A DNA stretch of 64,000 nucleotides from DATLSM01 sp963722965 (GTDB lineage Bacteria > Actinomycetota > Thermoleophilia > Solirubrobacterales > 70-9), in assembly GCA_963722965.1 (NCBI GenBank), contig CAVROX010000013.1, positions 1 through 64,000 of the forward strand. Direction: 5' to 3'. Of this stretch, positions 18,056 to 26,761 are shown one piece after another; positions within the stretch are counted from its first letter, which is position 1, and each line of letters starts with the position of its first letter. The position numbers and the translations under genes are program-made. The notes under the pieces are model-generated. The model saw only the letters and a program-made list of their open reading frames with translations. It had not been told where the DNA came from and did not search any database.

Positions 18056-20656
18056 ATGGGCAAGCTTGTGCTGCGGGGATTTGCCCAGCGCAAGGTGCGG
18101 GCACTGCTGACCGGAATCGCGATCGCCCTAGGCGTCGCGCTGATGGCGGGCACCTACATCCTCACCGACACGATCGATCACGCCTTCGGGGAAGTCTTCG
18201 CCACCTCCTACTCAAACAAGGCGGTCGTCGTCACGGCGAAGGAAACCCTCGGCCGGGGCACCGGCTCAGAATCCTCACCGATCAACGAAACGACGCTCGC
18301 CCGCGTGCGTGCGGTGCCCGGCGTGGCGGCGGCCTCGGGTGGCGTCTCCAGCGAGGCGACCTTGCTGACGAGCGCTGGCAAGCGGCTCTCGAGCGGCAGC
18401 GCCCCCTCGCTCGTCGCCGCCGTGCAGCCGTCGCGCTTTGAGTCCTTCACCGCGTCAAAGGGCCGTCTCCCCCACGCCGCCGACGAGCTGGCAATCGACC
18501 AGGCCACCGCCGTTCGCGAGCACCTGAGGATCGGCGAGCGGATCGTGATCGCCGGACGCGCCCCCGCCCGCCGATACAGGCTGGCAGGGATCGCCAAGTT
18601 TGCCGGCAGCGAATCCTTCGGTGGAACCAGCGTCGCGCTCCTCACCCTCGCTCAGGCCCAGTACGTAGCAGGAGAGCGGGGCCGCTATGACAGCATCAAC
18701 GTCGCCGCGAGCCCCGGGGTCTCGCCGCCGCAGCTGGCCGCGCGGGTCCGCGCCGCCCTGCCGGGGACGATGACAGTGCGCACCGGTGCCGCGGAAGCTG
18801 CGAACAAGACCTCCGAACTGGAAGAAGAGCTGGGCTTCCTGCGTACCTTTCTGCTCGTCTTCGCCTACGTCGCGCTTCTCGTTGGCGCCTTCATCATCTT
18901 CAACACGATCTCGATCACCGTCGCCCAGCGCACCCGCGAGTTTGGACTGCTGCGCACGCTCGGTGCCTCGCGTGCTCAGATCATGGGTTCGGTCCTCCTC
19001 GAAGGGCTGTTGCTGGGCATCGGCGGCGCGCTCGCCGGGCTGGTGTTGGGAGTCGCGCTGGCCCCGGCGCTCGACCAGCTCTTCAAGACCCTGGGCGCCG
19101 ACCTGCCGGACAACGGCACGGTTTTGGAGGCGCGCACCGTGATCGTCTCGCTGGGCCTCGGGATCGCCGTCACCGTGCTTGCCGGGCTCCTCCCGGCCTC
19201 GCGGGCAACCCGAGTGCCGCCGATCGCGGCGATGCGCGAGGGCGTCACCGCCCCGCCGCGGCCGCTGCCCTCAAAGCGGGCGCTGATCGTGCGCTTTGCG
19301 GTCGCGCTGATCGGCGTGCTCGCCGTATCCAAGGCGATCGGCGGCCAGGTGATCTTGCTGGCGGGGCTGGCGGCGTTGCTGATCTGGGGCCTGATCCTGA
19401 TCTCGCGCGCCCGCCGCGCTGGCAGGCCGCCCCGACACCGCGTGATCCCCGCACTCGGCCGGACGCTGGGCCTGCTCGTCAGCTGGCGCGGCATCACCGG
19501 CCGCCTCGCACGCGAGAACACGGTGCGCCAGCCCGGCCGCACCCTCGTCACCGCGCTTTCCCTGACGGTTGGCCTGGGCCTCGTTGCCTTCATCTCGGTA
19601 CTCGCCGCGGGAACGAAGGCAACGATCGACGCGGCCGTTAGCCGCTCCTTCGTAGGCGATTTGATCGTGCAGAACTCCCGCGGGGAAGGGGGGATACCCG
19701 CGGCAATCGCTCCGTCGATCCGCGGAGTGCACGGCGTCGGCACGGTGACGGCGATCGCCTTTAGCCAAGGCAGGGTGCGCAATCTGGCAGAACCCGGGGC
19801 GCCGGTAATCGATGAAGACAGCAGATTTACCGCGATCGAACCGGGATCGTTCGCGAGGATGTACAAGCTGGAATGGGAAACCGGCAGCGTCGCCACACTC
19901 GCATCACTCGGCCACGGCGGCACGATTCTCAGCAAGAAATTCGCCAGCGCCCACCACCTGCAGGTCGGTCAGCAGCTGGCGGTGCTGACGCCCTCGGGCC
20001 GGCGGCTCAGGTTGACTGTCGCCGGCATCCTCAAGGAAGAAGTGATCGGCCTGATGTCGAACCTGACGATCTCGCGCTCCCTGGCGCGCTCGCAGTTCGG
20101 CCAGCGCGAAGATGGGGTCGACTTCCTCGACTATGCCCCCGGCGCCAATGGCACGCGGGCGCGCGCTGAGATCGACGCCCTGCTGCGCCGTAGCTTCCCG
20201 CAGGCCGAATCTCAAACCGCAGCCCAGTACACCCAAGAAGTGAGCAACAAGGTCAACAAGCTCCTCCTGCTCGTCTACGTACTGCTCGCGCTCTCGGTGA
20301 TTGTCTCCCTGTTCGGGATCGTCAACACCCTGATCCTCTCGATCTACGAGCGCACCCGCGAGCTTGGCATGATGCGGGCGATCGGCGCCTCGCGCCGCCA
20401 AATTCGCCAGCTGATCCGCTACGAATCGCTGCTCACCGGACTGATCGGCGGCGTCCTCGGCCTCCTGCTCGGCGTCCTCGGGGCGGTGGCGGTGACGGAA
20501 TTTGAGCTTGCGGGATCCGGCTACGTGCTCTCGATCCCCGTCGGCACGCTGGTCGTGCTGCTCCTCGCCGCCGCGCTCGCCGGCCTGCTCGCAGCTCAGC
20601 TGCCGGCCCGGCGCGCGGCGAAGCTGGACGTGCTGAGGGCGCTCGCCAGCGAGTAA
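18056..20656 (+). CDS. FtsX/MacB-type ABC transporter permease (orphan)
   Basis: 866-residue permease with two FtsX domains. An N-terminal helix (about 15-35, ALLTGIAIALGVALMAGTYI) leads into a periplasmic-type MacB domain. A three-helix FtsX block is at about 265-390, containing FNTISITVAQRTREFGLLRT. There are two more helices near 410-450, a second extracellular domain, and the C-terminal FtsX block at about 740-860 with IYERTRELGMMRAIGASRRQ. This duplicated layout fits the long permeases that work with a separate LolD/MacB-like ATPase in export of lipids, lipoproteins or peptides. No ATPase gene adjoins it. Confidence 0.92.
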   Translation: MGKLVLRGFAQRKVRALLTGIAIALGVALMAGTYILTDTIDHAFGEVFATSYSNKAVVVTAKETLGRGTGSESSPINETTLARVRAVPGVAAASGGVSSEATLLTSAGKRLSSGSAPSLVAAVQPSRFESFTASKGRLPHAADELAIDQATAVREHLRIGERIVIAGRAPARRYRLAGIAKFAGSESFGGTSVALLTLAQAQYVAGERGRYDSINVAASPGVSPPQLAARVRAALPGTMTVRTGAAEAANKTSELEEELGFLRTFLLVFAYVALLVGAFIIFNTISITVAQRTREFGLLRTLGASRAQIMGSVLLEGLLLGIGGALAGLVLGVALAPALDQLFKTLGADLPDNGTVLEARTVIVSLGLGIAVTVLAGLLPASRATRVPPIAAMREGVTAPPRPLPSKRALIVRFAVALIGVLAVSKAIGGQVILLAGLAALLIWGLILISRARRAGRPPRHRVIPALGRTLGLLVSWRGITGRLARENTVRQPGRTLVTALSLTVGLGLVAFISVLAAGTKATIDAAVSRSFVGDLIVQNSRGEGGIPAAIAPSIRGVHGVGTVTAIAFSQGRVRNLAEPGAPVIDEDSRFTAIEPGSFARMYKLEWETGSVATLASLGHGGTILSKKFASAHHLQVGQQLAVLTPSGRRLRLTVAGILKEEVIGLMSNLTISRSLARSQFGQREDGVDFLDYAPGANGTRARAEIDALLRRSFPQAESQTAAQYTQEVSNKVNKLLLLVYVLLALSVIVSLFGIVNTLILSIYERTRELGMMRAIGASRRQIRQLIRYESLLTGLIGGVLGLLLGVLGAVAVTEFELAGSGYVLSIPVGTLVVLLLAAALAGLLAAQLPARRAAKLDVLRALASE

Positions 20657-20660
20657 GACG

Positions 20661-20704
20661 GCGCGGGTCATCTGGTTGGGCGGCCGACGCGAGGAGACCC
20701 GCGC
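20661..20704. terminator. Hairpin between convergent genes, possible bidirectional terminator
   Basis: GCGCGGGTC (20661-20669) and GACCCGCGC (20696-20704) form a perfect 9-bp stem with a 26-base loop in the 58-base gap between the converging permease and phosphoesterase genes. There is no T-tract, so intrinsic termination is not certain. Confidence 0.4.
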
Positions 20705-20714
20705 TCTGCCTCCC

Positions 20715-23636
20715 TCAGTCGCCGAGCAAGGCAGCCGGTAGCTTGCCGCCGGGGACTTCGTCGGGCCGGTAGATCTTCGGATCGCCCGGGTAGGCCACCT
20801 TCCAGTCGTGCGCGGAGTACCAGTCAAAGCGGTCAAGCAGCTCCGGCTTGGCCGAGTCCGGCCTACCGCGCAGCCCGCGGAATCCCTGCTGGCGCTTCCA
20901 GCTCATCCAGGCTTGATAGGTGCCCTGCATCGAGGAGGTCACCGCGCCCTGGACGGGCCCGCCGCTCGTCGCCACCGCCGTCGTCGGGAAGCCCGGTACA
21001 CCGAGGGTTAGCGGGATCTGGTTGGGAAGGGCGGTATAGGGCGAGAAGTTCGGGCTTTCGGTGAAGGCCCCGTACATCGGCTCGGCAGCGTAGTCCTCCT
21101 GGTTCATCGGCTTGATCCCGAGGATCTGCTCGACCGTGCGGACCATGTTGGGTTGGGTTGCGTATTCGTCGTCGACCCCACCCTTTGAGTAGGGGCTGAT
21201 CACGAACGCCGGTCCGCGGTGACCGTCGACGTGGTCGACGCCGTTTTGAGTGTCGTCCTCGACGCCGAAGATCGCCGAGTGCTTCCACACTTTGCTGTGG
21301 GAGATCGTGTCCACAATCCGGCCGAGCGCGAGGTCGTTGTCGGCCGCCTCTGCGACCGGGTCCGGTGCACCCCCGGTGTGGTCGTCGGGGAGCCAGATCA
21401 GCGTCAGGTTGGGAACGGCGTGAGCCTTCTCCTCGTGTTCGAATTCGGCTTTCCAGATATCGAACCGGTACTGGTCGGGAATTTCGAGGTCAAATCGCGG
21501 GTAGTAGGGGTCGGTGATCTTGTTCAACGACGGGATGTCGGAGGAGGTCTTGTACTCGGTGGTCGGGATCGGCAGCGGCCCTTCCTTCTTACCTTCAAGG
21601 ATCTGAGAGTCTTCGTACCATTCTTTCCAATCGCCGCCGTTGCCGGGTCCGGTTATGTAGCGGTTGTACTCACCGAAGACCCTGACGCTCAGGCCAGCCC
21701 TCTCGGCCGCATTCCAGAGAAATCCGTCGCGCTGGTAGGCGAGTGCGTCGCCGCCTTCGGCTGGGTAGGAGCGATAAAAGGCTCCGAACTCCTTTTCGAT
21801 GTAGTCGTTGGCCTCAGCCTGGACGATCCAGTTGTGCCCGTCGGCTGAGAGCGTGGGCTCATCGTAGAAGTTGTCGAGATCGCCGAACCGCTTGGCGAGC
21901 GCGTGCAGGTTGGGGGTGACCTTTTCACCGAACTGTGCGAGTTCGGGGTCACCGTTGCCCTCGCCGAGGTCGCCAAGCACTTGATCGTAGGTCCGGTTCT
22001 CTTTGACGATCACAAAGATGTGCTTGATCGGCGAATGCCCACCACTCTTTTTCGGGATCACGTGCGGGACGGTATCGCCGTCGCCGTTGTTGATCGCGGG
22101 AACGTTGTTCCAGTCGTTGTCGGTGAAGACGGTTTTGGTGTCCTGCGCAAGTTCCCCTTCAGATGGCATCTTGAACGTCGTCAGAGTACCGGTCTCGTCG
22201 TAGGTGTTATAGCCCTTCGCGCATTCAGTGGCGGGGGAGGTTTCCGGGCCCTTGCAGATCTTTGCCTTCGGGCCGCGATCACCGATGCCCCTGGCGTTGG
22301 TGACGACGATCTTCCCGGCCCCAAGCGCCGGGTCGGGCTGCACCTCGACGGGGTACCAGTCGGTCGGCAGCAGACCCTCGAATTCAAGCGGCGTCATATC
22401 GCTGCCGTGACCCCAGCCGTTGCCGTGCCCCCAGTGCCAGTGCCCGTGCCCTGTCGTAAGGTCTCTGTACTTGTAGACGGCGATCGCGTTGTCGCGGCCG
22501 ATGCTGACCAGGACGTGGTCGGAGTCAGGCATCGTGATCGCGTTCGCGTAGCTGCCCACCTTGGCCCCCGGCAACGGGTTGGTGCTGATCGTCTGCACGA
22601 CGTTGTTGGTCGCCTTGTCGATCAGCGAGATGCTGTCGTCGTTTGAGTTAGCGACAAACAGCGCCGAGCCGTTTTGGTAGAGAGCCGTCGGCTGGAGTCC
22701 GACCGGAATTTCCTTTTCCTGCTTGTCCGTTTCGAGGTTGACGACGGATACCGTGCCGGTCGTCGCGGCCCCGGTGATCGGGCTGGAGACGATCGGGGTG
22801 CCGTCGGAGAGGTTCGTCGTTTCGCCAGGCTGCGCGGGACGGCCGCCCTCGTTGGAGACGTAGGCGGTGTTGCCATCAAGCACAATCTGGCGCGGCGCGT
22901 TGCCGACCGGGATTTCTTTTTCAACTTCGTTGGTAGCGGTGTTGATCACGCCAAGCGCGTTGGAGCCGTTGAGGGCCACGTAGAGCTTGCTGGCGTCGGG
23001 TGAGAGAGCCATGCCCGAGGGCTCGGCTTCGCCGGGGTGGGTTGCTTCGGTGCTGTATTCGGGCGCGGGGCCGTTCGCCGCTTTGGGCATCGGGATGATG
23101 ACTTTTTCAGACACCATGCCGGTTTCCGGATCAACCGTGAACCTGGCGATATCACCCGTTTGGGGGACCCAGAGGGTCTTGCCGTCTGGCGAGTAGAAGG
23201 GGCCGTCAGCCGCGACCTCTTCGCCCGGTTCTCCGGCCGCGGGATCAAGTGTGTTATTAGGCCATTCTGCACCTTCTTCCTGCACAATCTTGCCTGTCTT
23301 GAGGTCGAAGATCGTCAGGTAGCCAGTGAACTCGTGCCAAGTCAGCGCGGCCATGTATTCGCCGTTGGGACTGAGCGTGCTCGACTCGATCCGCCCGTAG
23401 GGATCTTCGATCCTGGTTCCGATCGAGGAGATCCACTGGTTCGTGGGCAGCAGCAGGGCGCCGTTGTAGGTCTGGGCGACCTGCTCGTTGCCAAACGGGT
23501 TGAAGCTGTCGAGGGAAGCTGAGGCTGCTCCCACAACAGCCAGGAACGCGACGAGGAGGACCGCCACTGCGCCAAGGCGCCTGCGCCGGACATTCGGTCC
23601 CCTGCGAGGTGTACGAATGGAAAACGAGCTGGCCAT
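20715..23636 (-). CDS. Secreted beta-propeller/phosphoesterase fusion protein
   Basis: 973 residues. Signal-anchor at about 20-45 (LGAVAVLLVAFLAVVGAASA). Residues about 75-400 hold YVTN-type propeller repeats (SGMALSPDASKLYVALNGSN, VGNAPRQIVLDGNTAYVSNE, SIGRDNAIAVYKY). Then comes a His/Trp/Gly-rich stretch (HGHWHWGHGNGWGHG). From about 545 the phosphoesterase family (PF04185, alkaline-phosphatase superfamily) begins: HIFVIVKENRTYDQVLGDLG, TPNLHALAKRFGDLDNFYDE, LIWLPDDHTGG, FGVEDDTQNGVDHVDGHRGP. These carry the expected metal-site Asp/His/Asn residues. Likely an extracellular phosphomonoesterase or phospholipase-like enzyme; substrate unknown. It converges with the permease gene and is divergent from the ABC exporter. 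Confidence 0.9.
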   Translation of the reverse strand: MASSFSIRTPRRGPNVRRRRLGAVAVLLVAFLAVVGAASASLDSFNPFGNEQVAQTYNGALLLPTNQWISSIGTRIEDPYGRIESSTLSPNGEYMAALTWHEFTGYLTIFDLKTGKIVQEEGAEWPNNTLDPAAGEPGEEVAADGPFYSPDGKTLWVPQTGDIARFTVDPETGMVSEKVIIPMPKAANGPAPEYSTEATHPGEAEPSGMALSPDASKLYVALNGSNALGVINTATNEVEKEIPVGNAPRQIVLDGNTAYVSNEGGRPAQPGETTNLSDGTPIVSSPITGAATTGTVSVVNLETDKQEKEIPVGLQPTALYQNGSALFVANSNDDSISLIDKATNNVVQTISTNPLPGAKVGSYANAITMPDSDHVLVSIGRDNAIAVYKYRDLTTGHGHWHWGHGNGWGHGSDMTPLEFEGLLPTDWYPVEVQPDPALGAGKIVVTNARGIGDRGPKAKICKGPETSPATECAKGYNTYDETGTLTTFKMPSEGELAQDTKTVFTDNDWNNVPAINNGDGDTVPHVIPKKSGGHSPIKHIFVIVKENRTYDQVLGDLGEGNGDPELAQFGEKVTPNLHALAKRFGDLDNFYDEPTLSADGHNWIVQAEANDYIEKEFGAFYRSYPAEGGDALAYQRDGFLWNAAERAGLSVRVFGEYNRYITGPGNGGDWKEWYEDSQILEGKKEGPLPIPTTEYKTSSDIPSLNKITDPYYPRFDLEIPDQYRFDIWKAEFEHEEKAHAVPNLTLIWLPDDHTGGAPDPVAEAADNDLALGRIVDTISHSKVWKHSAIFGVEDDTQNGVDHVDGHRGPAFVISPYSKGGVDDEYATQPNMVRTVEQILGIKPMNQEDYAAEPMYGAFTESPNFSPYTALPNQIPLTLGVPGFPTTAVATSGGPVQGAVTSSMQGTYQAWMSWKRQQGFRGLRGRPDSAKPELLDRFDWYSAHDWKVAYPGDPKIYRPDEVPGGKLPAALLGD

Positions 23637-23771
23637 CGGTTGTCGCCTCCTCGTGTAGACGTAATCTCGACCGCGATCAGCGGGCGAACCGCTGCTGATT
23701 TGAAAAGCACCGTACCCGCGCCCAAGGCATACCGGTTACCAGACGGTGAAAAGAAGTGTGAAAATTTCGAG

Positions 23772-23826
23772 TTCACCGGTGTCACTGTTACCTGTCATTC
23801 ACAAGCTTGTCACTGCTATTCACAGG
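23772..23826. promoter_or_regulatory. Direct-repeat cluster upstream of the ABC exporter
   Basis: TGTCA occurs at 23780-23784, 23793-23797 and 23808-23812. TTCAC occurs at 23772, 23798 and 23819, with ATTCACAAGC and ATTCACAGGC as a near-perfect pair. The cluster lies 45-95 bases before the ATPase start in an otherwise non-coding 231-base gap and may be a regulator binding site. Which regulator would bind is unknown. Confidence 0.35.
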
Positions 23827-23867
23827 CGCGTTACACTCGTCCCTCCTCCGGGCCGTACTCTCCGCAT

Positions 23868-24827
23868 GTGGAGGCCGTCCGAGCGAAGGGATTGGTAAAG
23901 CGTTTCGGGGAGACGACTGCGGTTGACGGCGTCGACATCGCCCTCGCGCCAGGACAGGTGCGGGGCCTACTGGGCCCAAATGGCGCGGGCAAGACGACGC
24001 TTCTGCGGATCCTATTCGGATTGATCAATCCAGACGCGGGCACCGTCGAGCTGCTGGGGCGCGCGTTTGATGGACTCGGCGGCGAGGCGCTTCAGGGGGT
24101 GGGTGGGTTTGTCGAGGAGCCCGCCTTTTACCCTTACCTGTCCGGGGCCGCGAACCTCTCCCTCCTGGCGCGACTGGACGGCGGGCCGAGCGCGGCAGCG
24201 GTCGAGGAGGTTCTCGCCCGCATAGGTCTGGGGCAAAGGGGCGAGGACCGCGTTGCCGGCTACTCGACCGGGATGCGTCAGCGGCTCGGGCTCGGGGCCG
24301 CGCTGCTTCGCTCACCGCGCCTGCTGTTGTTAGATGAGCCGACGAGCGGACTCGACCCGGCTGGAACGCAGGCGGTCGCCTCGCTGGTAGGGGAACTGGC
24401 CGCCGAGGGCGTCGCCGTGCTGCTCTCCTCTCACCAGATCGGAGAGCTCGAGCGGGTCTGTGACGCCTACACCGTGATGCGCGAGGGGCGGATCGTCTGG
24501 GACGGGTCGGCGGGCCAGCTGATCGCACAAGCGCCGGCATCGACGTATGCGCTTGCGACCAGCGACGACGAGCAGGCGCTGCGGATCGCCACCGAGCAGG
24601 TCGGCGTGCGAGCCGAGCGCTCGCGCCGGGGAGATCTGGCGCTCGCCGTCGAACCAGATTGCCTAGACGGGTTCGTCTTGGCTTTGGGCGATTCAGGCGT
24701 GGCGATCCGGCGCCTTGAGCTGCTCGTCAGCCCGCTGGAGACGATGTTCTTCGCCCTCACCTCCGATGGCGCCCCAATCGAGAGGCTGGGGCCCGAGGAG
24801 CTGGCCGAGGCGGTGCTGGTCGGCTGA
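23868..24827 (+). CDS. ABC transporter ATP-binding protein (ABC-2 exporter)
   Basis: About 319 residues from the GTG at 23868; the open frame extends upstream through non-coding repeats, so the start was set by the family's VRAKGLVKRFGETTAVDGVD opening. Walker A GPNGAGKTT (about 42-50), signature YSTGMRQRLG, Walker B LLLLDEPTSGLDP, H-loop SSHQIGE, then a C-terminal accessory region. It is of the drug/lantibiotic-type ABC-2 class. The stop overlaps the permease ATG by one base (TGATG), so the two are co-translated. Confidence 0.93.
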   Translation: MEAVRAKGLVKRFGETTAVDGVDIALAPGQVRGLLGPNGAGKTTLLRILFGLINPDAGTVELLGRAFDGLGGEALQGVGGFVEEPAFYPYLSGAANLSLLARLDGGPSAAAVEEVLARIGLGQRGEDRVAGYSTGMRQRLGLGAALLRSPRLLLLDEPTSGLDPAGTQAVASLVGELAAEGVAVLLSSHQIGELERVCDAYTVMREGRIVWDGSAGQLIAQAPASTYALATSDDEQALRIATEQVGVRAERSRRGDLALAVEPDCLDGFVLALGDSGVAIRRLELLVSPLETMFFALTSDGAPIERLGPEELAEAVLVG

Positions 24828-26173
24828 TGAGCACGATCTCACCGCAAGCGCCGCCAGCCGGGGTTTCGCTACCGCTCGGCGGGGAGGACCCGATCTGGAA
24901 CGCCTTGCGGACCGAGCTGCAGAAGCTGGGCTCACAGCTAGTCAGCCGGCTCTTGGTGGTCATCTGCATCGCCGGCCCGTTCGCGTTTGCGGCAGTGCTG
25001 AAGGTGCAGAGCGGGACTCCTTCAGACGCGCTGTTCGGGGTTTGGGTGCACTCCTCCGGATTTGCGGTTTCGCTCGTGATCCTCGGCTTCGCCGGGAGCT
25101 GGGGGTTGCCGGTGATCGCTGGGCTGCTCGGAGGCGATCTCTTTGCCTCCGAGGACCGGCACGGGACCTGGAAGACGATCCTCACCCGCTCTTGCACTCG
25201 CAGCGAGCTCTACGTCGCGAAGCTTCTCGCCGCCGGGACGCTCACCGTCGGGCTCACCTTGCTCTTGGCGATCTCCAGCCTGCTCGCCGGAATCCTGTTG
25301 ATGGGCGCGCACTCCCTCGTTGACCTGAGCGGTGTGCCGATCCCCGCCGCTGAACTGCTCGCCCTGACCCTGCTCAGCTGGACCGCCTGCCTGCTGCCGG
25401 CGCTGGCCTACACGAGCGTCGCGGTGCTGTTTTCGGTCGCGACGCGCAACGGGATAGTCGGCGTTTTGGGACCGCTGTTCGTGGCGCTACTCACCCAGCT
25501 GCTGAACCTGATCGGCAAGGGGGTGGTCGTGCACCTGCTCCTGATCGGGTCGGCGTTTGCCGGTTGGCACGGCCTGTTCACAACGCACCGCTTCTACGGC
25601 CCGCTGGTGATCTCGAGCCTCGTCAGCATCGCCTGGATCGCCGTTTGCATCACCGCGAGCTGGAGAATCCTCAGACGCCGCGACTTCCTGGCGAGCTCAG
25701 ATAGCCGCGGTCCGGAGTGGCGCACCCCCGTTCGGGTCGTAGCAATCAGCGCTGCGGCGGTCGCGGTGCTCGCGTTGCTCGCCAATGTCGGCCCCAGCGG
25801 AGACACGGACCACCGACTCAGCGCGGCCATCGGTGAAGAGTTCAACAACCTGACGCTTTTGCAACAGCGGTTGATCGGACGCCAAGTTCCAGCCGGAGCA
25901 CGACTCGACATTCTCCCCAACTGCAACCGCCGGGCCACGAAGGCGGTCGGGCCCGGCGACTGGAACTGCAGTCTCAATGTCTACCTACCGCAGGCCCACT
26001 CGGTGCCGTTTGACGCCACCTCCGTTGAGTATGACGTGAGCGTGGAATCCGACGGCTGCTACAAGGCCCAGTCCCCACCCAACTTCATCGGTGGCCCGAC
26101 GATGCTCGACGCCGACGGGCAAAGCGTCACCAACCCGCTCTACATCGTGTACGGGTGCTTTAACACCCTCTGA
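24827..26173 (+). CDS. ABC-2 type permease with extracytoplasmic C-terminal domain
   Basis: 448 residues. Six or so membrane helices between about 40 and 310 (RLLVVICIAGPFAFAAVLKV, FAVSLVILGFAGSWGLPVIA, LTVGLTLLLAISSLLAGILL, and so on) form an ABC-2 permease. The loop EDRHGTWKTILTRSCTRSEL matches the conserved ABC-2 coupling segment. After a last helix near 305-322 the tail of about 125 residues is soluble and contains several Cys (LPNCNRRATK, DWNCSLNV, ESDGCYK, YGCFNTL), probably outside the membrane. The start overlaps the ATPase stop. The substrate is unknown. Confidence 0.88.
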   Translation: MSTISPQAPPAGVSLPLGGEDPIWNALRTELQKLGSQLVSRLLVVICIAGPFAFAAVLKVQSGTPSDALFGVWVHSSGFAVSLVILGFAGSWGLPVIAGLLGGDLFASEDRHGTWKTILTRSCTRSELYVAKLLAAGTLTVGLTLLLAISSLLAGILLMGAHSLVDLSGVPIPAAELLALTLLSWTACLLPALAYTSVAVLFSVATRNGIVGVLGPLFVALLTQLLNLIGKGVVVHLLLIGSAFAGWHGLFTTHRFYGPLVISSLVSIAWIAVCITASWRILRRRDFLASSDSRGPEWRTPVRVVAISAAAVAVLALLANVGPSGDTDHRLSAAIGEEFNNLTLLQQRLIGRQVPAGARLDILPNCNRRATKAVGPGDWNCSLNVYLPQAHSVPFDATSVEYDVSVESDGCYKAQSPPNFIGGPTMLDADGQSVTNPLYIVYGCFNTL

Positions 26174-26340
26174 ACCCGTGGAACCGAACTGCTGGCAAGT
26201 GATCCTTACCTCGTCGTCGAGGTGGGTTTGGACCGAAAGCCAAGCGCCTCATCACTCACTCATCATCTGCGGACGAACTGCGTCCTCACGTGGGCCAGCG
26301 GCAGCTTGCCCGGCATTGCAAGCACAACTAATGTCGGAGA

Positions 26341-26577
26341 TCAATCCTCGGGGAAAGCAGCGAAGTCCCGCTTAGCTTTCCGATACCAACCCATCCCCGA
26401 TATCGGTCGCTTCCACCTCCCCTTCATCTCCTTCAGTGCACTCTCATGAGTCTGATCACCATTTTCGACCATTTCATTTAGGTGTCTATCCTGAGCCTTT
26501 ATAACCTCATCGGCGGTGTTGCCATGGTGCGGGAAATCGCATGGCCCACCCAATTGCTTACACGTCATTGTCTTCAT
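26341..26577 (-). CDS. DUF1059-like small protein
   Basis: 78 residues. The opening MKTMTCKQLGGPCDFPHHGN with paired Cys, followed by DEVIKAQDRHLNEMVENGDQ, matches the DUF1059 pattern of small soluble proteins with unknown role. The tail (KEMKGRWKRPISGMGWYRKA) is basic. A GAGAGGGAG lies upstream of the ATG at 26577. Monocistronic. Confidence 0.8.
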   Translation of the reverse strand: MKTMTCKQLGGPCDFPHHGNTADEVIKAQDRHLNEMVENGDQTHESALKEMKGRWKRPISGMGWYRKAKRDFAAFPED

Positions 26578-26761
26578 AGGCTCGACTCCCTCTCATCGCG
26601 TTTTTCGTCATGAAATAGAACAACTCAAACGTTGCGGGTCCCCACTCTCTGTGTGTGCTTCATGACGACGCAGTGTTAGATCATAACCGCGATCGACTGC
26701 CACAAGCAGCCAGCAACAACTAAGCGAGTCCCTGCGGACCACCTGCACAGGGTTGTATCGG

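Noticed and set aside
23868..26173. Considered as CcmA-CcmB, which would complete the cytochrome c maturation set
   Set aside because: The ATPase is of the larger drug-exporter ABC-2 class with a C-terminal extension, and the permease has a Cys-bearing tail and no CcmB features.
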